Source: Sarcocystis neurona (taxonomy: Eukaryota; Apicomplexa; Conoidasida; Eucoccidiorida; Sarcocystidae). Taken from it: 64,000 nt of DNA. Shown piece after piece: positions 53,274 to 63,665 of this stretch. A program made the translations under genes and the position numbers. The notes beneath the pieces were generated by a model, which saw only the letters and a list, made by a program, of their open reading frames with translations, ran no database searches and was not told the origin of the DNA. The stretch covers positions 391,555 to 455,554 of the forward strand of contig KL647307.1 of assembly GCA_000727475.1 (NCBI GenBank), given 5' to 3'. Position 1 is the first letter of the stretch; the number at the start of each line of letters is the position of its first letter.

Positions 53274-56200
53274 CTGCTTTCTGCTGCTTCTGCGTCGTTG
53301 CTTTGCTCCCCACGCAGACGACGCGTTAGAAGAGAGAAGGAAGCACATACACACGTGCTGTCGGCTCACTAAACAAAAGCAGTTCTCCCCTCGGCGCTTC
53401 TGGCACTATGCCATCTCTTCTCAATATTCCTGCTGCTCTTCTTTTCCTTCTTCCTCTTCTGCCTCGACTTCGCTGCTTCTAACGCTGTGCTGCTCTGCAG
53501 CTGTTGCCTGTCCTGCTGCTGCGACTACCCTGCCTGTCCTCCTGCTGCGACTGCCCTGCCTGTCATGCTGCTACAACTGCCCTGCCTATCGTGCTGCTAC
53601 AACTGCCCTGCCTGTCGTGCTGCTGCAACTGCCCTGCCTGCCCTGCTGCAGCGACTGCCCCCCGTCCGTTGCGTCTCGGCGCGCATCGCGGTTTGCTTCT
53701 CCTCCCTTCAGCAGCTCTAATGCATCTGCAGCACCTGCTGCACGCACTCCCGCGTGTGCTTCTGCGTATTTGCAGCTCCGTCACGTTTTCCCACTCGGGG
53801 CCGCCGCTGCTCCTGCTTCTACGACGCTGCTGCTTCTGCTGCAGGAGTTCCCAGGCTCATCGGCCTGTTATTTAGGAGCGCTGCAGGCTCTTGCTTCCTC
53901 CACTGTCTCTATCGCTGTTCTTCTTTGTGTTTCTCCTGTTTGTGTCCTTGAGTCTCCTTGCCCTCTGCTGACAGGCTCGCCTACAACAGCTCATTCTCCT
54001 CGTGTGCAATGTCCGGCTCCTGCTGCTGCTGCATCTCTTGCTGCCGCTTCTGCTGCTGCTGTTTCTGCTGCTGCTGCTTCTGCCGCTTGGTCTTCTGTAT
54101 ATTCTGTCTATTCTTTCTGCCAGCACTCGTTTCCGACGGAGTTGCTTTTCTCACCTGACGCAAAGATTGCATGCGTAGGACTGAAGAGAAGGAAGCTGAT
54201 GCTCGCGTCGTGACAGACGCGCTTCTGCACGAGCATCCGGTTTTCCTCCGTCCCACTCTGGCTGCCATCTTTGCTGCCGCTGTTGCTGCTGTTTCCTTCC
54301 GCTGCTCCTACTCCTCCGACTACGCCGCGTCCCTCGCGGCCCGCTGCGCTGCTGCTGCTGCTGCCGCCGCTGGTCTCGTGCTTCTGCTCCTGCTGCCACT
54401 TTTCTGTCGCTCCAGCTGCAGCAGCAGCAGCATTTTTGCCGTTGGTTCTCCAAATGTATATACTCCCTGCTGCGTCGCCCCACAAAACGAACCGGCTGTC
54501 AGGAGACAGGGTCACCGGACACACTGAAGATCCTGCGCCTGCAGAAGCAGAAGCAGTCAACGTTGCTGCTGCTGCTGCCTGCGGATGCAGCCACTGCGAA
54601 GAAGACAAGGACGACAGAGGCTGCGCGGCTCGCAGCTCGTACAGCTGACATACACACAGACATACACACACACCAGCAGCAGCAGAGCATGCAGCCGCAC
54701 CTGGAGCGACGCAGCCTGTGCCAACGCCGCAAAACAAGCAGCAGCAGCACAGAGGCACTGCGGGGCGCCAGATAACACTTAGGAGCACCACATCCCCAGT
54801 GTCGGGCCCCGAGGATTCGAGCAACAGTAGCAGCGGATCGAGCCGCGCCTCCCTACGGGAGAGTCGGCAGCAGTAGGGTCGCAGCTTCCTGCTACTGCGA
54901 CAGCAGCGAGATCTGCGGCAGAACCAGCACCAGGGAGGCCTGCGACAGAATCAGCAGCAGCGGTGCCTGCGACGGTATCAGCAGCAGGGAGGCGTGCGAC
55001 AGTAGAGGCAGCAGCGAGGCCTGCCACAGCGTCAGCAGCAGCGTTGCACGTGAGCAGCAATAGCAGCGGCAGTTCAACAGCAGCAGTGTGTGGCCTGCCT
55101 TCTTCGCAGTAGCAACCTGGGAGAAGAGCTACAGATTGCATGCACGTGCGCGCATTTCGACATACATTTTCTTGATGAGAAAGCAAAGCCATTTGGCCTC
55201 GTCAGTTTCTAATGCACGTCTAAATCTGCGCCTTGAGGCGTACGCTGCGCAGGTTAGACAGTCATGCGCTTAGACACGTACACACAAGTGAGATATATAT
55301 AATACAGACGGAGGGCGCAAGACATGCAGCGTCCACAGACCCATATATGCCCCACAGGAGCCAGCTGCAGAGCAGAGCAGTAGCAGCAGCGACACTTCTT
55401 TACCCCCAGCACCACGTGGCAGAGCCAGGACTTCCCGTGCTGCACAGGAGAAGAAGAAGCAGCAGCAACAGGAGCAGGAAGTGGACAGCTACATCAGCAG
55501 TTGCTACCGCCTCAAGTCTGGCAGCGCAGGGTCAAAGCAAGAGAGGAAGTCTTCTCCATATATCGCGTTCCTCTTCCCTGCCGCCCCACATGCGAGGGAG
55601 AAAGTGGAAGTGATTCACCAACGGCACAGACGTGCTTGCGGGCTTGAAACAGACAAACACGTCTCGTCTCGCTTGTACTTATACACATATATATATATAT
55701 ATATATATCGGTTGGTGTACATATTCTACATATAGGTAGAAATACACACACACCTATTTATATGGGGACGGTAGTCGCGAGAGGCAACAGCAGACGAAAT
55801 TAGGAACCAAGCACGTGTCGTCTCATCTATTTATATATATTTGTGGTTCACTCAAATAAAAATATATACCTCATCATATATATAGATACATATATGTATA
55901 GATATCTATGTATAGATAGATAGACAGATATATGAATTTAATATGTCAGACTTGTGTATATCGATGAACACGCGGCACCATCGGTTCAAATATACATATG
56001 ATTATACACGTACGCATATATATAATATATATATAAATATACATATATGTATATGCCGATGTATGTCTGTGTACGCTACCGGCTATGTCACAATTAATAT
56101 ATACATGTCGGCGCCCCTACGTATATATATATAACGATACGTATGTGTATTTAGGTCCATTTGTAACTTGTTGCAACAGGTAGACAGAGGCGCCCCGTTA

Positions 56201-57535
56201 GAAAAGCTGCGTCGCATCGCCGGACGGAGGTGACGAACTTCCCGTAACATTATGAACTTCTTCCTACGGACTGTCACAAACACATGCGTCTCCATATCCA
56301 CACATGTACACGGACACACTATCTTGTCTCCCTCTATCTCTATCTGTCTTTCTCCCTCTCTCTCTCTTCTCTCTTTATATATATACATATATATGTACGC
56401 ACACGTGTGCCTCTGTCTCGCTGTCTCTCTACACGTATATATATATACATATGTGTACGCACATATGTACACTTGTGTGTCTCTGTCTCTACACGTATAT
56501 ATATATGTACGCACGTATGTACTTGTGTGTCTCTGTATCTGCACGTATATATATATATATGTACATGTACGCACATATGTACTTGTGTGTCTCTGTCTCT
56601 ACACGTATATACATATACATATATATATATGTATACACACATGTACTTGTGTTTCTCTCCCTCTCTACACGTCTACATATTTACACGTGTGCAAATGCTT
56701 GTACTTTCTCCCTCTCTACATGCATATATATAATTGTACGCACAAACCTGTACTTGTGTCTTCTTCCCTCTCTACATGTATATACATATATATATATATA
56801 TATTTACACGCATGCATACGCTTGTACTTTCTCCGTCTCTATCTCCACATACATATATATATGAATGTACGCACACATGTACTCGTGTCTTCGTCCCTCT
56901 CTGTATTATATACACTTACACGTCTACACACGCGCGTGCTTCTAAATTGCACCGAGGTACGTACAGAGGTCAACAAACGCACACTTTTCCCCCACATCTG
57001 TAATATATAGGCGTACACAAATCCAGGTGTGCACCTGTCTACCTTGTAGTATATCCATTATGTACACACATATATATATGTGTGTGTACGTATGTGTATC
57101 TTCACGTGGTCATATATATATATATACATATAGATACACGTGCAGGTACGTATGTATATCTTCACGTGGACCTTTATATATATAGATATACATATGCATA
57201 TATATATATAGAGAGAGAGAGAGAGACAGACACATGTGTATGTATGTACGTATATCTTCACGTGGACATATGTATATATATGTATGTATAGAAAGAGAGA
57301 GAGAGTACCTCCACACATATAGGCACACATCCTTTATATGTATACGGAGAGAAACATAGGGGAAATGGTATAGGAATGAAGATATGGAGATACGAGACCA
57401 AAGACCCGTGGAGACGTATCAGAACCCAGGCGATAGAGACTTCCTGTCAGCGACGAAAAGCAGCAAATCTCCCCGCCCACTGTCCCGCGCGCGGCGGCCC
57501 TCCCCTCCTTCCCGAAGAGGCGGACCCGGCTGTGG

Positions 57536-57575
<40 letters not shown>

Positions 57576-60500
57576 GCGTGTCGTGCAGCAAACTGCGCGC
57601 GCATGCGACAAAAGGAAGACGCAGAAAAAAGAAACCTGCAGGAGGAGTCGTCTCTCGCAGGGAAAAAAGAGAACTGCGGTGGGACAGGAGTACTGCGGTG
57701 GGGCAGGGGGAGACATGTAAAAAAGTCTCTTCAACACGTGTCTCCCACCACCACCAGTCCTCTCCTCCTCCTACGACGACGACCACAACTACTACGAATA
57801 CTACGACCACCACGAAGACCACTACTACCACGACTACTACTACTACTACGACTACTACTACTACGGCTACTACTGCTACTACTACGAGTACTCCTACGAC
57901 GACTACTACGACTACTGCCACGAGTACTACGACCACTACGAATACCACGACTACTACTACTACTACTGTGGCTATTACTATCTCTACGAATACCCCTACA
58001 ACGACTACTACTACAACTGCTACGAGTACTACGACCACTACGAATACCACGACTACTCCTACTACTGCGGCTACTACTACTTCTACGAATACTCCCCCAC
58101 GACGACTACTACGACAACTGCTACGACTGCTACGAATCCTACGACTACTGCGACTACCACTACTACTATTACGACTACTACTACGACGACTACAACCACT
58201 ACAAGTGCAACTACGACTACGAGTACCACTCTCCTGCGACTCTTACTACGACTACGTCTACAAGTACCCCTACGACTCCGACCACTACGGCAACTGCTAT
58301 TATTACGACTACCCCTCCTACCACTCTGTTGGCTCTCTCTGTAGACACGGCTCCCGTTTTCGTCCCTCACTGTGAGAGCGGAAGAGAAACGTGCTGATCT
58401 TGTTTACAGACGGAGGGGACTGAGACGGAGCGCGGTGACTTACCTTGGATCCGCTGAACGCATCTATAGCGACGATCTGCGTCCTGTTGCTGCCCACCAG
58501 CAGCGTCTTCTCGTCAGGGCTGAACGCCAGTGACTGCACGCAAACAAACAAGAAAGAAGAGGAACCAAACATTCCAAGCAGACGCCGCGCAGCAGCACCG
58601 AGCCGTACCGCACAAACACATACGTACACACATACACACGCATGCAGGAATGTGCGTGACTGCTACGTGTCTGACTCAAAAAAAAAGGTGAAGAGATAAA
58701 AAGAAGACGGTGTTCACCCAGTCCTCCTCGTATTTCTCCCGAAGTACAAACAGAGACGCACGTGTGTATGTGTAATAGGTGCACATGCGGAGCGGCCTCT
58801 ACGTTGCGCGGCCCGGGAATGCGAGCTTCTGACTATTCGTGTGTGCGCCTACATATTCGACATATAAACGAATGCAAAGCTACGGTCAACATAAACAGGC
58901 ACACGCACGTGTGCACATGCATACATATACACACACGTGTATACCTGAGTACATACATAACACACATACACACACACGTATGGAAATACACATATATACA
59001 CGTACATTCCGGCATACATACATATAGGCTTGAATACATACATACATACATACATGCATACATACATGCATACATACATACATACACATATATACGTGTC
59101 TTTATATGTGTAGACACACACGTCCATACATATATGCATCCACGCATACATTCACATACACAAATACACATACACCTATATATATATATATATATATACG
59201 CACACAGATGCGTGCCCCGTATGCGCACACAACGCGACGGCCATTGCCTCTTTGCATGCATCTATGCGTCTACCATTGCACTAATTCTGGTAGACACAGC
59301 AGACGCAGCGAATACCGCGGTTTGCACGACAGAGAGTAAACACACATCCAGATATATATACACATACAAGCGTGTGGGATATATGTCACTAAGGAGCCTA
59401 ACATACGAAGACATAGATGCGAATACACAAATACAAATATATGTGTATAAAGAGAGAAACAGTGACACACGGAGAGAAGAGAAAGCAGAGAAGGCACTGA
59501 GAAAATGCCACACACGCGTCAAAGAGATGCCACAAGAGCTGCAACCGAAGAGGTACGTTGCGACCGCATGCAAACGAGGGGGAAGCAAAATTCTGCTGTC
59601 GCTGCTGCACTCGTGTGGGCCCGTCAGAAATACCCACTTCCACCCAAAAGTCGAAAGAGATGTGTGTGATCGGCTGTCGAGCTCACGCAGACTTTTTAAC
59701 CGCACTATGGCCTATAAATATATACATGTATATAGGTAGGTCTGTGCGACTCAGACTTCTTCACGGCAGTATGGCATACATATGTATATATATACGTCCG
59801 TGCCATTCAGACTTCTTTAATGCAGTATGGTCCACGAATATATTTACATACATATGTGTCCGTGCCATTGAGACTTCATTAAGGCAGTATGCCCCATGAG
59901 AATATATATATATATATATGTGTCCGTGCCATTCACACTTCCTGAAGGCAGCGTGGTCCATCAATATATATATGTTTATGTATAAATGTGTGTGCATAGG
60001 CGTTTAGAGATATATGTATAGAAACGTAGGCACATACGGAAAACGTCTTCCAGAACACAGAGAAGTGTGTGTCTGTGGTCGCGTGTTCAACTCACTGAGA
60101 CGTCTTTACGGCAGTGTAATCAACGTGCACGTATACAGAGAGATACGCACACATATGTAATATATAAATATATATTTATGTGAGAGTGCTTCGACAGGTA
60201 CACTACACAAACGTATACATATATAGAGACACACAGACGCAGGTATACGTACGCATACATACTCACCTGCACACGCATATATAAATAGATCTCCCTGGGG
60301 AGAGAAAGACAGACAGAAACTCACTTTCGGGAACTTCGTATACATATATATACATATATATATATGTAGTTTATATGGATGGGGGCAGACGCAAACGCGG
60401 GTACGTGTGTGTATGTGAGAGAAAGGGCCGAAGAGTCCCAAGCTCTCCTTCTAAAACACTAGGCAACGCTGACCCTCTACACCTATGTCTTCCCCTCTTT

Positions 60501-62281
60501 TCTCTACAAAAAGTCTACCTGTGCATCCACATCTGTGGGCCTACGTCTCCCTATCTATCAAGGTACTCTCTCTCTCCATATATATATATATATTATATTA
60601 TATATATATACACGCATCTACATATGCATACCTATGTCTCGCTATCTACGCAGCCACTCTCTCTCTATCTCTCTCCATATATATATATATATAAACATAC
60701 ACATATATATATATATATATATGTGAGTGTATATCTTTGTACCTACATCTCGCTATCTACCCGGCTACGCGCTCTCGCTTCCTCTCCTCTCTCTGTACAT
60801 CTACATGTACATATAAATATACATATCTGCACGCCTGTATTTGTGTATGCCTGCATTTCGCTATCTGTCCACCAACACTCTCTCTCTTCTTCTCTCTATG
60901 TATATATCTGTAGATGCATACCTGCATGTCTACACCTGTGTATCTACGTAGGTACTCTAGATATCGGTCTGCATCTCTATATCTGTAAACACCGACGTCG
61001 CTATCTACCTAGCTATACACGTACGCATAGACCCAGGAATATGCAGGCTTGCATGAGCACTGCTGCACGCGTCAAAGACCATATGACTTTGACCAGCTTC
61101 TCACTTTTTACTGGCAAAGAAGACGACAAGGCTGCAGCAGCCGCAGGAGAAAAGAACGAGGCAGCAGTGCTTCACACAAGCCGCGTGAATGGCGCTTACG
61201 GTGATATACGACGCTGCAGCGAGCGTAGAAGAAAGATCGAAGCTGCTGAACTGTCCTGCCTGCGGCCCATCAACCCCACACAGCCGCCGAGAGGCACGCA
61301 GCAGCCCCGGTTCCGTGCACATGCAGCAGCAGCGATAACAGCAGTCCCGCAGGAGGCATGCAGCAGCAGCAGGAGCCAGAAGGAGGAGCAGCTGATGTGC
61401 GACCCGCACAGAAGGAGCAGCGCTTCCACCTTCAGGATCAGCAGCAACCGAGAATCCAGGCGGCCGCAACACGCCGCAAGCAGCGTCCCCACGTTCAGAA
61501 CCGGCAGCAACAGAGAAGCAGCAAAAAATGCAGGCAGCAGCAGCACTGGCTCCTTCGACGCCGCGGCGCAGCAGACCCAACCCAGGGGAAAAGCAGAAGA
61601 CGAGGTCGACGGTGAAGAAGAGCACAGAAAGCAGCACGTGACCAAGTACGGCGGAACGGAGACGGAAGAGGTAATTTTCAAACCTGTGCGTGTAGACGTT
61701 GACCGGTTCATGTGTGTGTCCATCATTACACGTAGGTACGTACGTATGGGGGGTAATATAAGAAAGACAAATATCTATCTATTTATCTGCCCTATCTCTG
61801 TACATCAATACACGTAGAGAGAGGGAGACAGAGAGAGAAAGAAAACGACGTATATATAGCAAGATGCGTATGGAAAGGGTCAGCATCCCCTGGCAACGCG
61901 GCCAGTCATATATATATATATATATATAGATAGATAGATAGATAGATAGATATGTGTATATATGTGGGCGTCATCCCGCTTCTTCCGCATGCGTCGTTGC
62001 CCCGGTGCGCGTGTTGCAGGAGGAACAGGACTACTGCCAGAGGCGCATGTCCCTGCCGTGTGTGGTCCCTGCACCTGCTGCGTCTGCTGCTGCTTCCCCT
62101 GGCTTTTTCCTTCGCGTAGGTCCTCTAGTGCTTCTTTTCCCTGGCTCACCGGCTCTCTACCCAGCGTGTCGTCGTCGCAGCCAAAAAGATGGATCTCCTG
62201 GCTTCCCAGGGAACACGCGTACACCAGGCCTTCGCAGTCGAACGCGCCGATGGGACTGCAGGGCGAGCCTCGCACGCAACC
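53248..62281 (-). CDS. WDR82/Swd2-type WD40 protein, C-terminal half, five predicted exons
   Basis: Five minus-strand segments in descending order reproduce the WDR82/Swd2 order. They are the FDPEGL-like blade (62281-62150), the strand ending in Tyr..Trp before the next blade (58735-58718), the F-S-D-K-L...DAF blade (58533-58444), the blade with PDS-F...G-IY-W plus the last blade FSP..FAS (54644-54155), and a C-terminal FW peptide (53273-53248). WDR82/Swd2 is a seven-bladed propeller in Set1/COMPASS, which methylates H3K4, and in PP1/PNUTS-type and APT-type termination complexes; it acts in the nucleus. Splice junctions are phase-compatible for 58718/58533, 58444/54644 and 54155/53273. Introns measure about 3414, 184, 3799 and 881 nt and are full of satellites. 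The first three or four blades were not found up to 64000. Family assignment is strong; exact exon limits are predictions. Confidence 0.75.
53498..53653. repeat. Six exact-length copies of a 26-bp minisatellite
   Basis: Copies start at 53498, 53524, 53550, 53576, 53602 and 53628, each close to ACTGCCCTGCCTGTC followed by a TGCTGCTACA-like end. The period is 26 bp with substitutions only. It lies in the predicted intron between exons E and D of the WDR82-like gene. Plus-strand frames through it cycle Cys/Leu/Ala because 26 is not a multiple of three. Confidence 0.95.
54155..54644 (-). CDS. WDR82/Swd2 homologue, exon D with a ~60-residue low-complexity insertion
   Basis: The acceptor is a TG-rich tract ending TATGTCAG before 54644 and the donor is GCGTCAG/GTGAGA after 54155. 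It opens in phase 0 with LYELRAAQ, fitting directly on exon C. It contains an Ala/Ser linker, the blade LSPDSRFVLWGDAAGSIYIW, then about 75 residues of Ala, Ser, Gly, Gln and Glu where relatives have a short loop, and finally ISFLLFSPTHAIFAS, the last blade. Reading through the donor instead would end the protein at 54108 with a non-conserved tail. Confidence 0.75.
54645..55660. other. Intron C-D of the WDR82-like gene: CAG/CTG tracts and a plus-strand coding-like stretch
   Basis: 54880-55075 is CAG-type with a repeated (GGCCTGCGACAG.ATCAGCAGCAG)-like unit. About 55375-55670 is open on the plus strand with charged sequence (QEQEVDSYISSCYRLKSGSA, REKVEVIHQRHRRACGLETD). It may be an exon of an unrecognised plus-strand gene inside the intron, or chance openness of purine-rich DNA. 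Confidence 0.3.
55680..56130. repeat. TA/GATA microsatellites
   Basis: (TA)n at 55686-55708, mixed TATA/GATA at 55858-55935, and TA tracts at 56013-56055 and 56120-56134. Within the large WDR82-like intron. Confidence 0.85.
56375..56935. repeat. Minisatellite, ~55-75 bp units of TGTACGCAC...CTTGTGT.TCTCTG..TCTACACG plus TA tract
   Basis: The blocks GTACGCAC, TGTACTTGTGT, CTCTGTCTCTACACG and (TA)n recur in order about nine times. Early units (56390-56640) are 52-60 bp; later ones (56640-56935) are longer with CCCTCTCTACA in place of CTGTCTCTACACG. The plus-strand frames across it are repeat artefacts. Confidence 0.85.
57060..57310. repeat. Three-copy repeat with GTACGTATGTATATCTTCACGTGG core
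   Basis: ATCTTCACGTGG occurs at about 57097, 57157 and 57251, each after GTATGTA/GTACGTA and before a TA tract. (GA)n runs at 57210-57225 and 57292-57305 end two of the units. Confidence 0.8.
57537..57575. repeat. (GT)n microsatellite
   Basis: About 15 GT dinucleotides, continuing as GCGTGTGCGTGTC. Within the WDR82-like intron C-D. Confidence 0.95.
57755..58295. repeat. 540-bp CTA/ACG trinucleotide satellite with a ~102-bp higher-order period
   Basis: The plus strand is an imperfect (ACTACGACT)-like trinucleotide array. CGAGTACTACGACCACTACG occurs at 57921 and 58023, 102 bp apart, and is followed by AATACCACGACTACT in both, so a higher-order unit has been duplicated. It reads as poly-Thr, poly-Leu/Arg or (minus) poly-Val, none of which I take as protein. 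It ends about 150 bp from exon C. Confidence 0.95.
58444..58533 (-). CDS. WDR82/Swd2 homologue, exon C (30 codons)
   Basis: The acceptor TTTGTTTGCGTGCAG and the donor TCCAAG/GTAAGT are both near consensus. It encodes SLAFSPDEKTLLVGSNRTQ then IVAIDAFSGSK, a complete WD-type pair of strands with the family's conserved DAF-G. Phase 0 at both ends, 90 nt. Confidence 0.85.
58718..58735 (-). CDS. WDR82/Swd2 homologue, exon B (short, 5' limit uncertain)
   Basis: The minus strand reads LREKYEEDW directly before a GTGAAC donor. This fits the Tyr-Asp/Glu...Glu/Asp-Trp motif that precedes the next blade in WDR82. The nearest acceptor-like AG (TTTGTACTTCGGGAG) would make an 18-nt microexon encoding KYEEDW. 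An earlier AG near 58785 would add about 17 residues. The exon is phase 0 at its 3' end, matching exon C. Confidence 0.5.
58860..59205. repeat. (CATA)n tetranucleotide and CA/TA block
   Basis: CATACATACATACATGCATA-type units run at 59030-59100, flanked by ACACAC/ATACA-rich sequence and a TA tract at 59178-59200. Confidence 0.85.
59206..59688. other. Unique part of intron A-B; one possible plus-strand exon
   Basis: A plus-strand segment ending at 59552 encodes KALRKCHTRVKEMPQELQPK and is followed by AGAG/GTACGT, a good donor. It could be an exon of an unidentified plus-strand gene inside the intron. Nothing else is recognised. Confidence 0.25.
59689..60125. repeat. Minisatellite, ~57-65 bp units with CCGTGCCATTCAGACTTC..TAAGGCAGTATGG core
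   Basis: The GACTTC...GCAGTATGG core recurs at about 59690, 59753, 59810, 59870 and 59935, and a sixth diverged copy lies at about 60101. Each is followed by a TA/ATACATA tract. It lies inside WDR82-like intron A-B. Confidence 0.9.
60340..60735. repeat. TA microsatellites with CTCTCTCTATCTCTCTCCATA units
   Basis: TA tracts at 60346-60368, 60578-60615 and 60676-60722, separated by repeated CTATCTAC..CTCTCTCTC blocks that continue to about 60905. No gene. Confidence 0.8.
61119..61670 (+). CDS. Possible exon of an unidentified Ala/Ser/Arg-rich protein inside the WDR82-like intron
   Basis: The acceptor TTCTCACTTTTTACTGGCAAAG ends before 61119, and the donor GGAAGAG/GTAATT follows 61670. The open segment (184 codons) mixes Ala and Ser runs with charged sequence (AAAGEKNEAAVLHTSRVNGA, RKIEAAELSCLRPINPTQPP) and ends GKAEDEVDGEEEHRKQ then TETEE. 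The same frame is open upstream only through TA-repeat artefacts. An antisense frame (61101-61637) is Leu/Cys-rich. No domain. Confidence 0.3.
61903..61955. repeat. (TA)n(GATA)n microsatellite
   Basis: TA repeats 61909-61929 run into about six GATA units to 61953, some 200 bp from the 3' end (gene sense) of exon A. Confidence 0.95.
62150..62281 (-). CDS. WDR82/Swd2 homologue, exon A (44 codons)
   Basis: The acceptor is a long CTG tract ending CTGCAG before 62281 and the donor is GAGCCG/GTGAGC after 62150. The exon is phase 0 at both ends. It encodes GCVRGSPCSPIGA then FDCEGLVYACSLGSQEIHLF, the blade carrying the family's F-D-x-E-G-L signature, and ends TLGREP where family members have a Lys/Gly-Pro-Phe turn. 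The upstream partner exon was not located. Confidence 0.75.
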
Positions 62282-62516
62282 CTGCAGCAGCAGCAGCAGC
62301 GGGACAGCAGCAGCGCAGCACCAGCACTGCAGTAGCATAGCCGCAGCAGCGGCTAGACACCAGCAGCAACAGAGCAGCAGCAGCCTAGCAGCCGCAGCAC
62401 AGAGCTGCAGGAGCGCAGCATTGCAGCACTGCAGCAGCATAGCAGCAACGAGGCTGCATGCAGACAGAGTCTCGCGACACGGCAGGGTAGAGCGGCAGCA
62501 CAAGAGCGTATCATAG

Positions 62517-62806
62517 CAGCGTCGAAAACACCGGGAGCCCTGCACTGCAGCAGCAGCAGAACAGCAATACAGCCCGCGCGGCCAGGAGCACTCCTGCAGC
62601 ACAAGCGCAACGCCGCGCAATGACAGACGCAGCAGAAACAGCAGCAGCAACCGGAGGACAGCAGCCGCAGCAGCAGCAGCAGAAACGCAACAGAGTCATG
62701 ACATGAGCTCAGAAGCTGCCGCACAAAGGAGCAACGCAGGAGCAAAGGAAGAGTCGCCCGGCATCGAGACACGAAGCACAGCAGCATCAGAGAACTGCAG
62801 CTGCAG
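62517..62806 (+). CDS. Predicted first or second exon of a short plus-strand gene
   Basis: The plus frame is open from 62517 (after a TAG) to a CTGCAG/GTGAGC donor after 62806. It encodes polar, non-homopolymeric sequence around an Ala run (EHSCSTSATPRNDRRSRNSS, then MSSEAAAQRSNAGAKEESPG). If the ATG at 62703 is the start, the exon gives 34 residues and ends in phase 2. The next predicted exon at 63270 accepts phase 2. The gene is opposite to, and just upstream of, exon A of the WDR82-like gene. Family not recognised. Confidence 0.4.
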
Positions 62807-63111
62807 GTGAGCTGCGCGCAGCAGCATACCAACACATCCCAACATAAAGAAACGCAAACAAAGAAAGGGACGCCGATCCGTGCGAAGGAGAACCTAGGTG
62901 AAAACTTTCGTTCGCGCAAGACATATCAGTCACATATATATATATATGTATATATATATAAATATATGCACGCAGACACACACACAGCTGCACGTATACT
63001 TCCATACGTAGTTGTATGGTTGTACGGATGTATGCATGTCTGTATGTACATATGCATATGTATTGCACATACGCATGTATATGTATATCTATATGCGCAT
63101 TTATATATATA

Positions 63112-63140
63112 CCCCCCCCCCCCCCCCCCCACACACACAC
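63112..63140. repeat. C19 homopolymer followed by (AC)5
   Basis: Nineteen consecutive C residues at 63112-63130, preceded by a TA tract and followed by ACACACACAC. Confidence 0.95.
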
Positions 63141-63269
63141 TAAGTCCGTTGCATGTATCCGTTTATGTGTGTTTGTACGTATGTACGTCTATGCGTGTGT
63201 ACACATGTCTATGTAGACATACACATGTATATATATACATATATATAAAAATATATTTATTCTCGATAG

Positions 63270-63324
63270 ACACCGCTCGTGGACGCCCGAACTGGTGGAC
63301 GTGCAGCACATCCTTCCCCTAGAA
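63270..63324 (+). CDS. Predicted second exon of the short plus-strand gene
   Basis: An AG acceptor (TATTCTCGATAG) and a near-perfect donor (TAGAA/GTGAGT) bound 55 nt that encode (R)HRSWTPELVDVQHILPLE when joined in phase to 62806. It leaves in phase 0. A further in-phase candidate, 63371-63460 (QTPEDEETAHAFHFRQQ...), ends CTGTTGCAG/GTGAAC or reads through to a stop at 63530. The intron 62807-63269 contains TA tracts and the poly-C run. Product unknown. Confidence 0.4.
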
Positions 63325-63665
63325 GTGAGTCCTAGGAGGCCATGTGTGTAGAGGTATGGCAGAGCACACAGCAGACGCCAGAAGACGAAGAAACGGCCCA
63401 CGCGTTCCACTTCCGCCAACAGCAATGTCCACTGCGTTGCGCGAGTCCTCTGTTGCAGGTGAACATTCACGTAATAAAAGGTAAATCAACATGGCGCACC
63501 GCCAGGAGAAAGGCCTACGCAGAAACGTAACTTGACGGACACACGGAGATAACAGAGAAGACGTCTACAAAATGTGCCACGTACGCGGGGCCTAATTTTC
63601 TCTCCTATTCTACCTGGATCACCTACAATACCCCGCACATCTATCTATATATATACATCTATATA

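Noticed and set aside
56252..57010. Tyr/Ile/His-rich frames of up to 252 codons
   Set aside because: They are translations of TA-plus-core minisatellites; similar frames occur at every TA block (10.4, 26.8, 49.1, 51.5, 59.0 and 60.5 kb).
57334..58397. Long poly-Val (minus) and poly-Thr or Leu/Arg (plus) open frames
   Set aside because: All three arise from one CTA/ACG trinucleotide satellite lying in an intron; the reading changes with phase and no non-repetitive protein flanks it.
62510..62560. Minus-strand peptide resembling the LWD-R-P end of the preceding WDR82 blade
   Set aside because: The match is seven residues in a CTG-rich context, and splice phases do not connect it to exon A.
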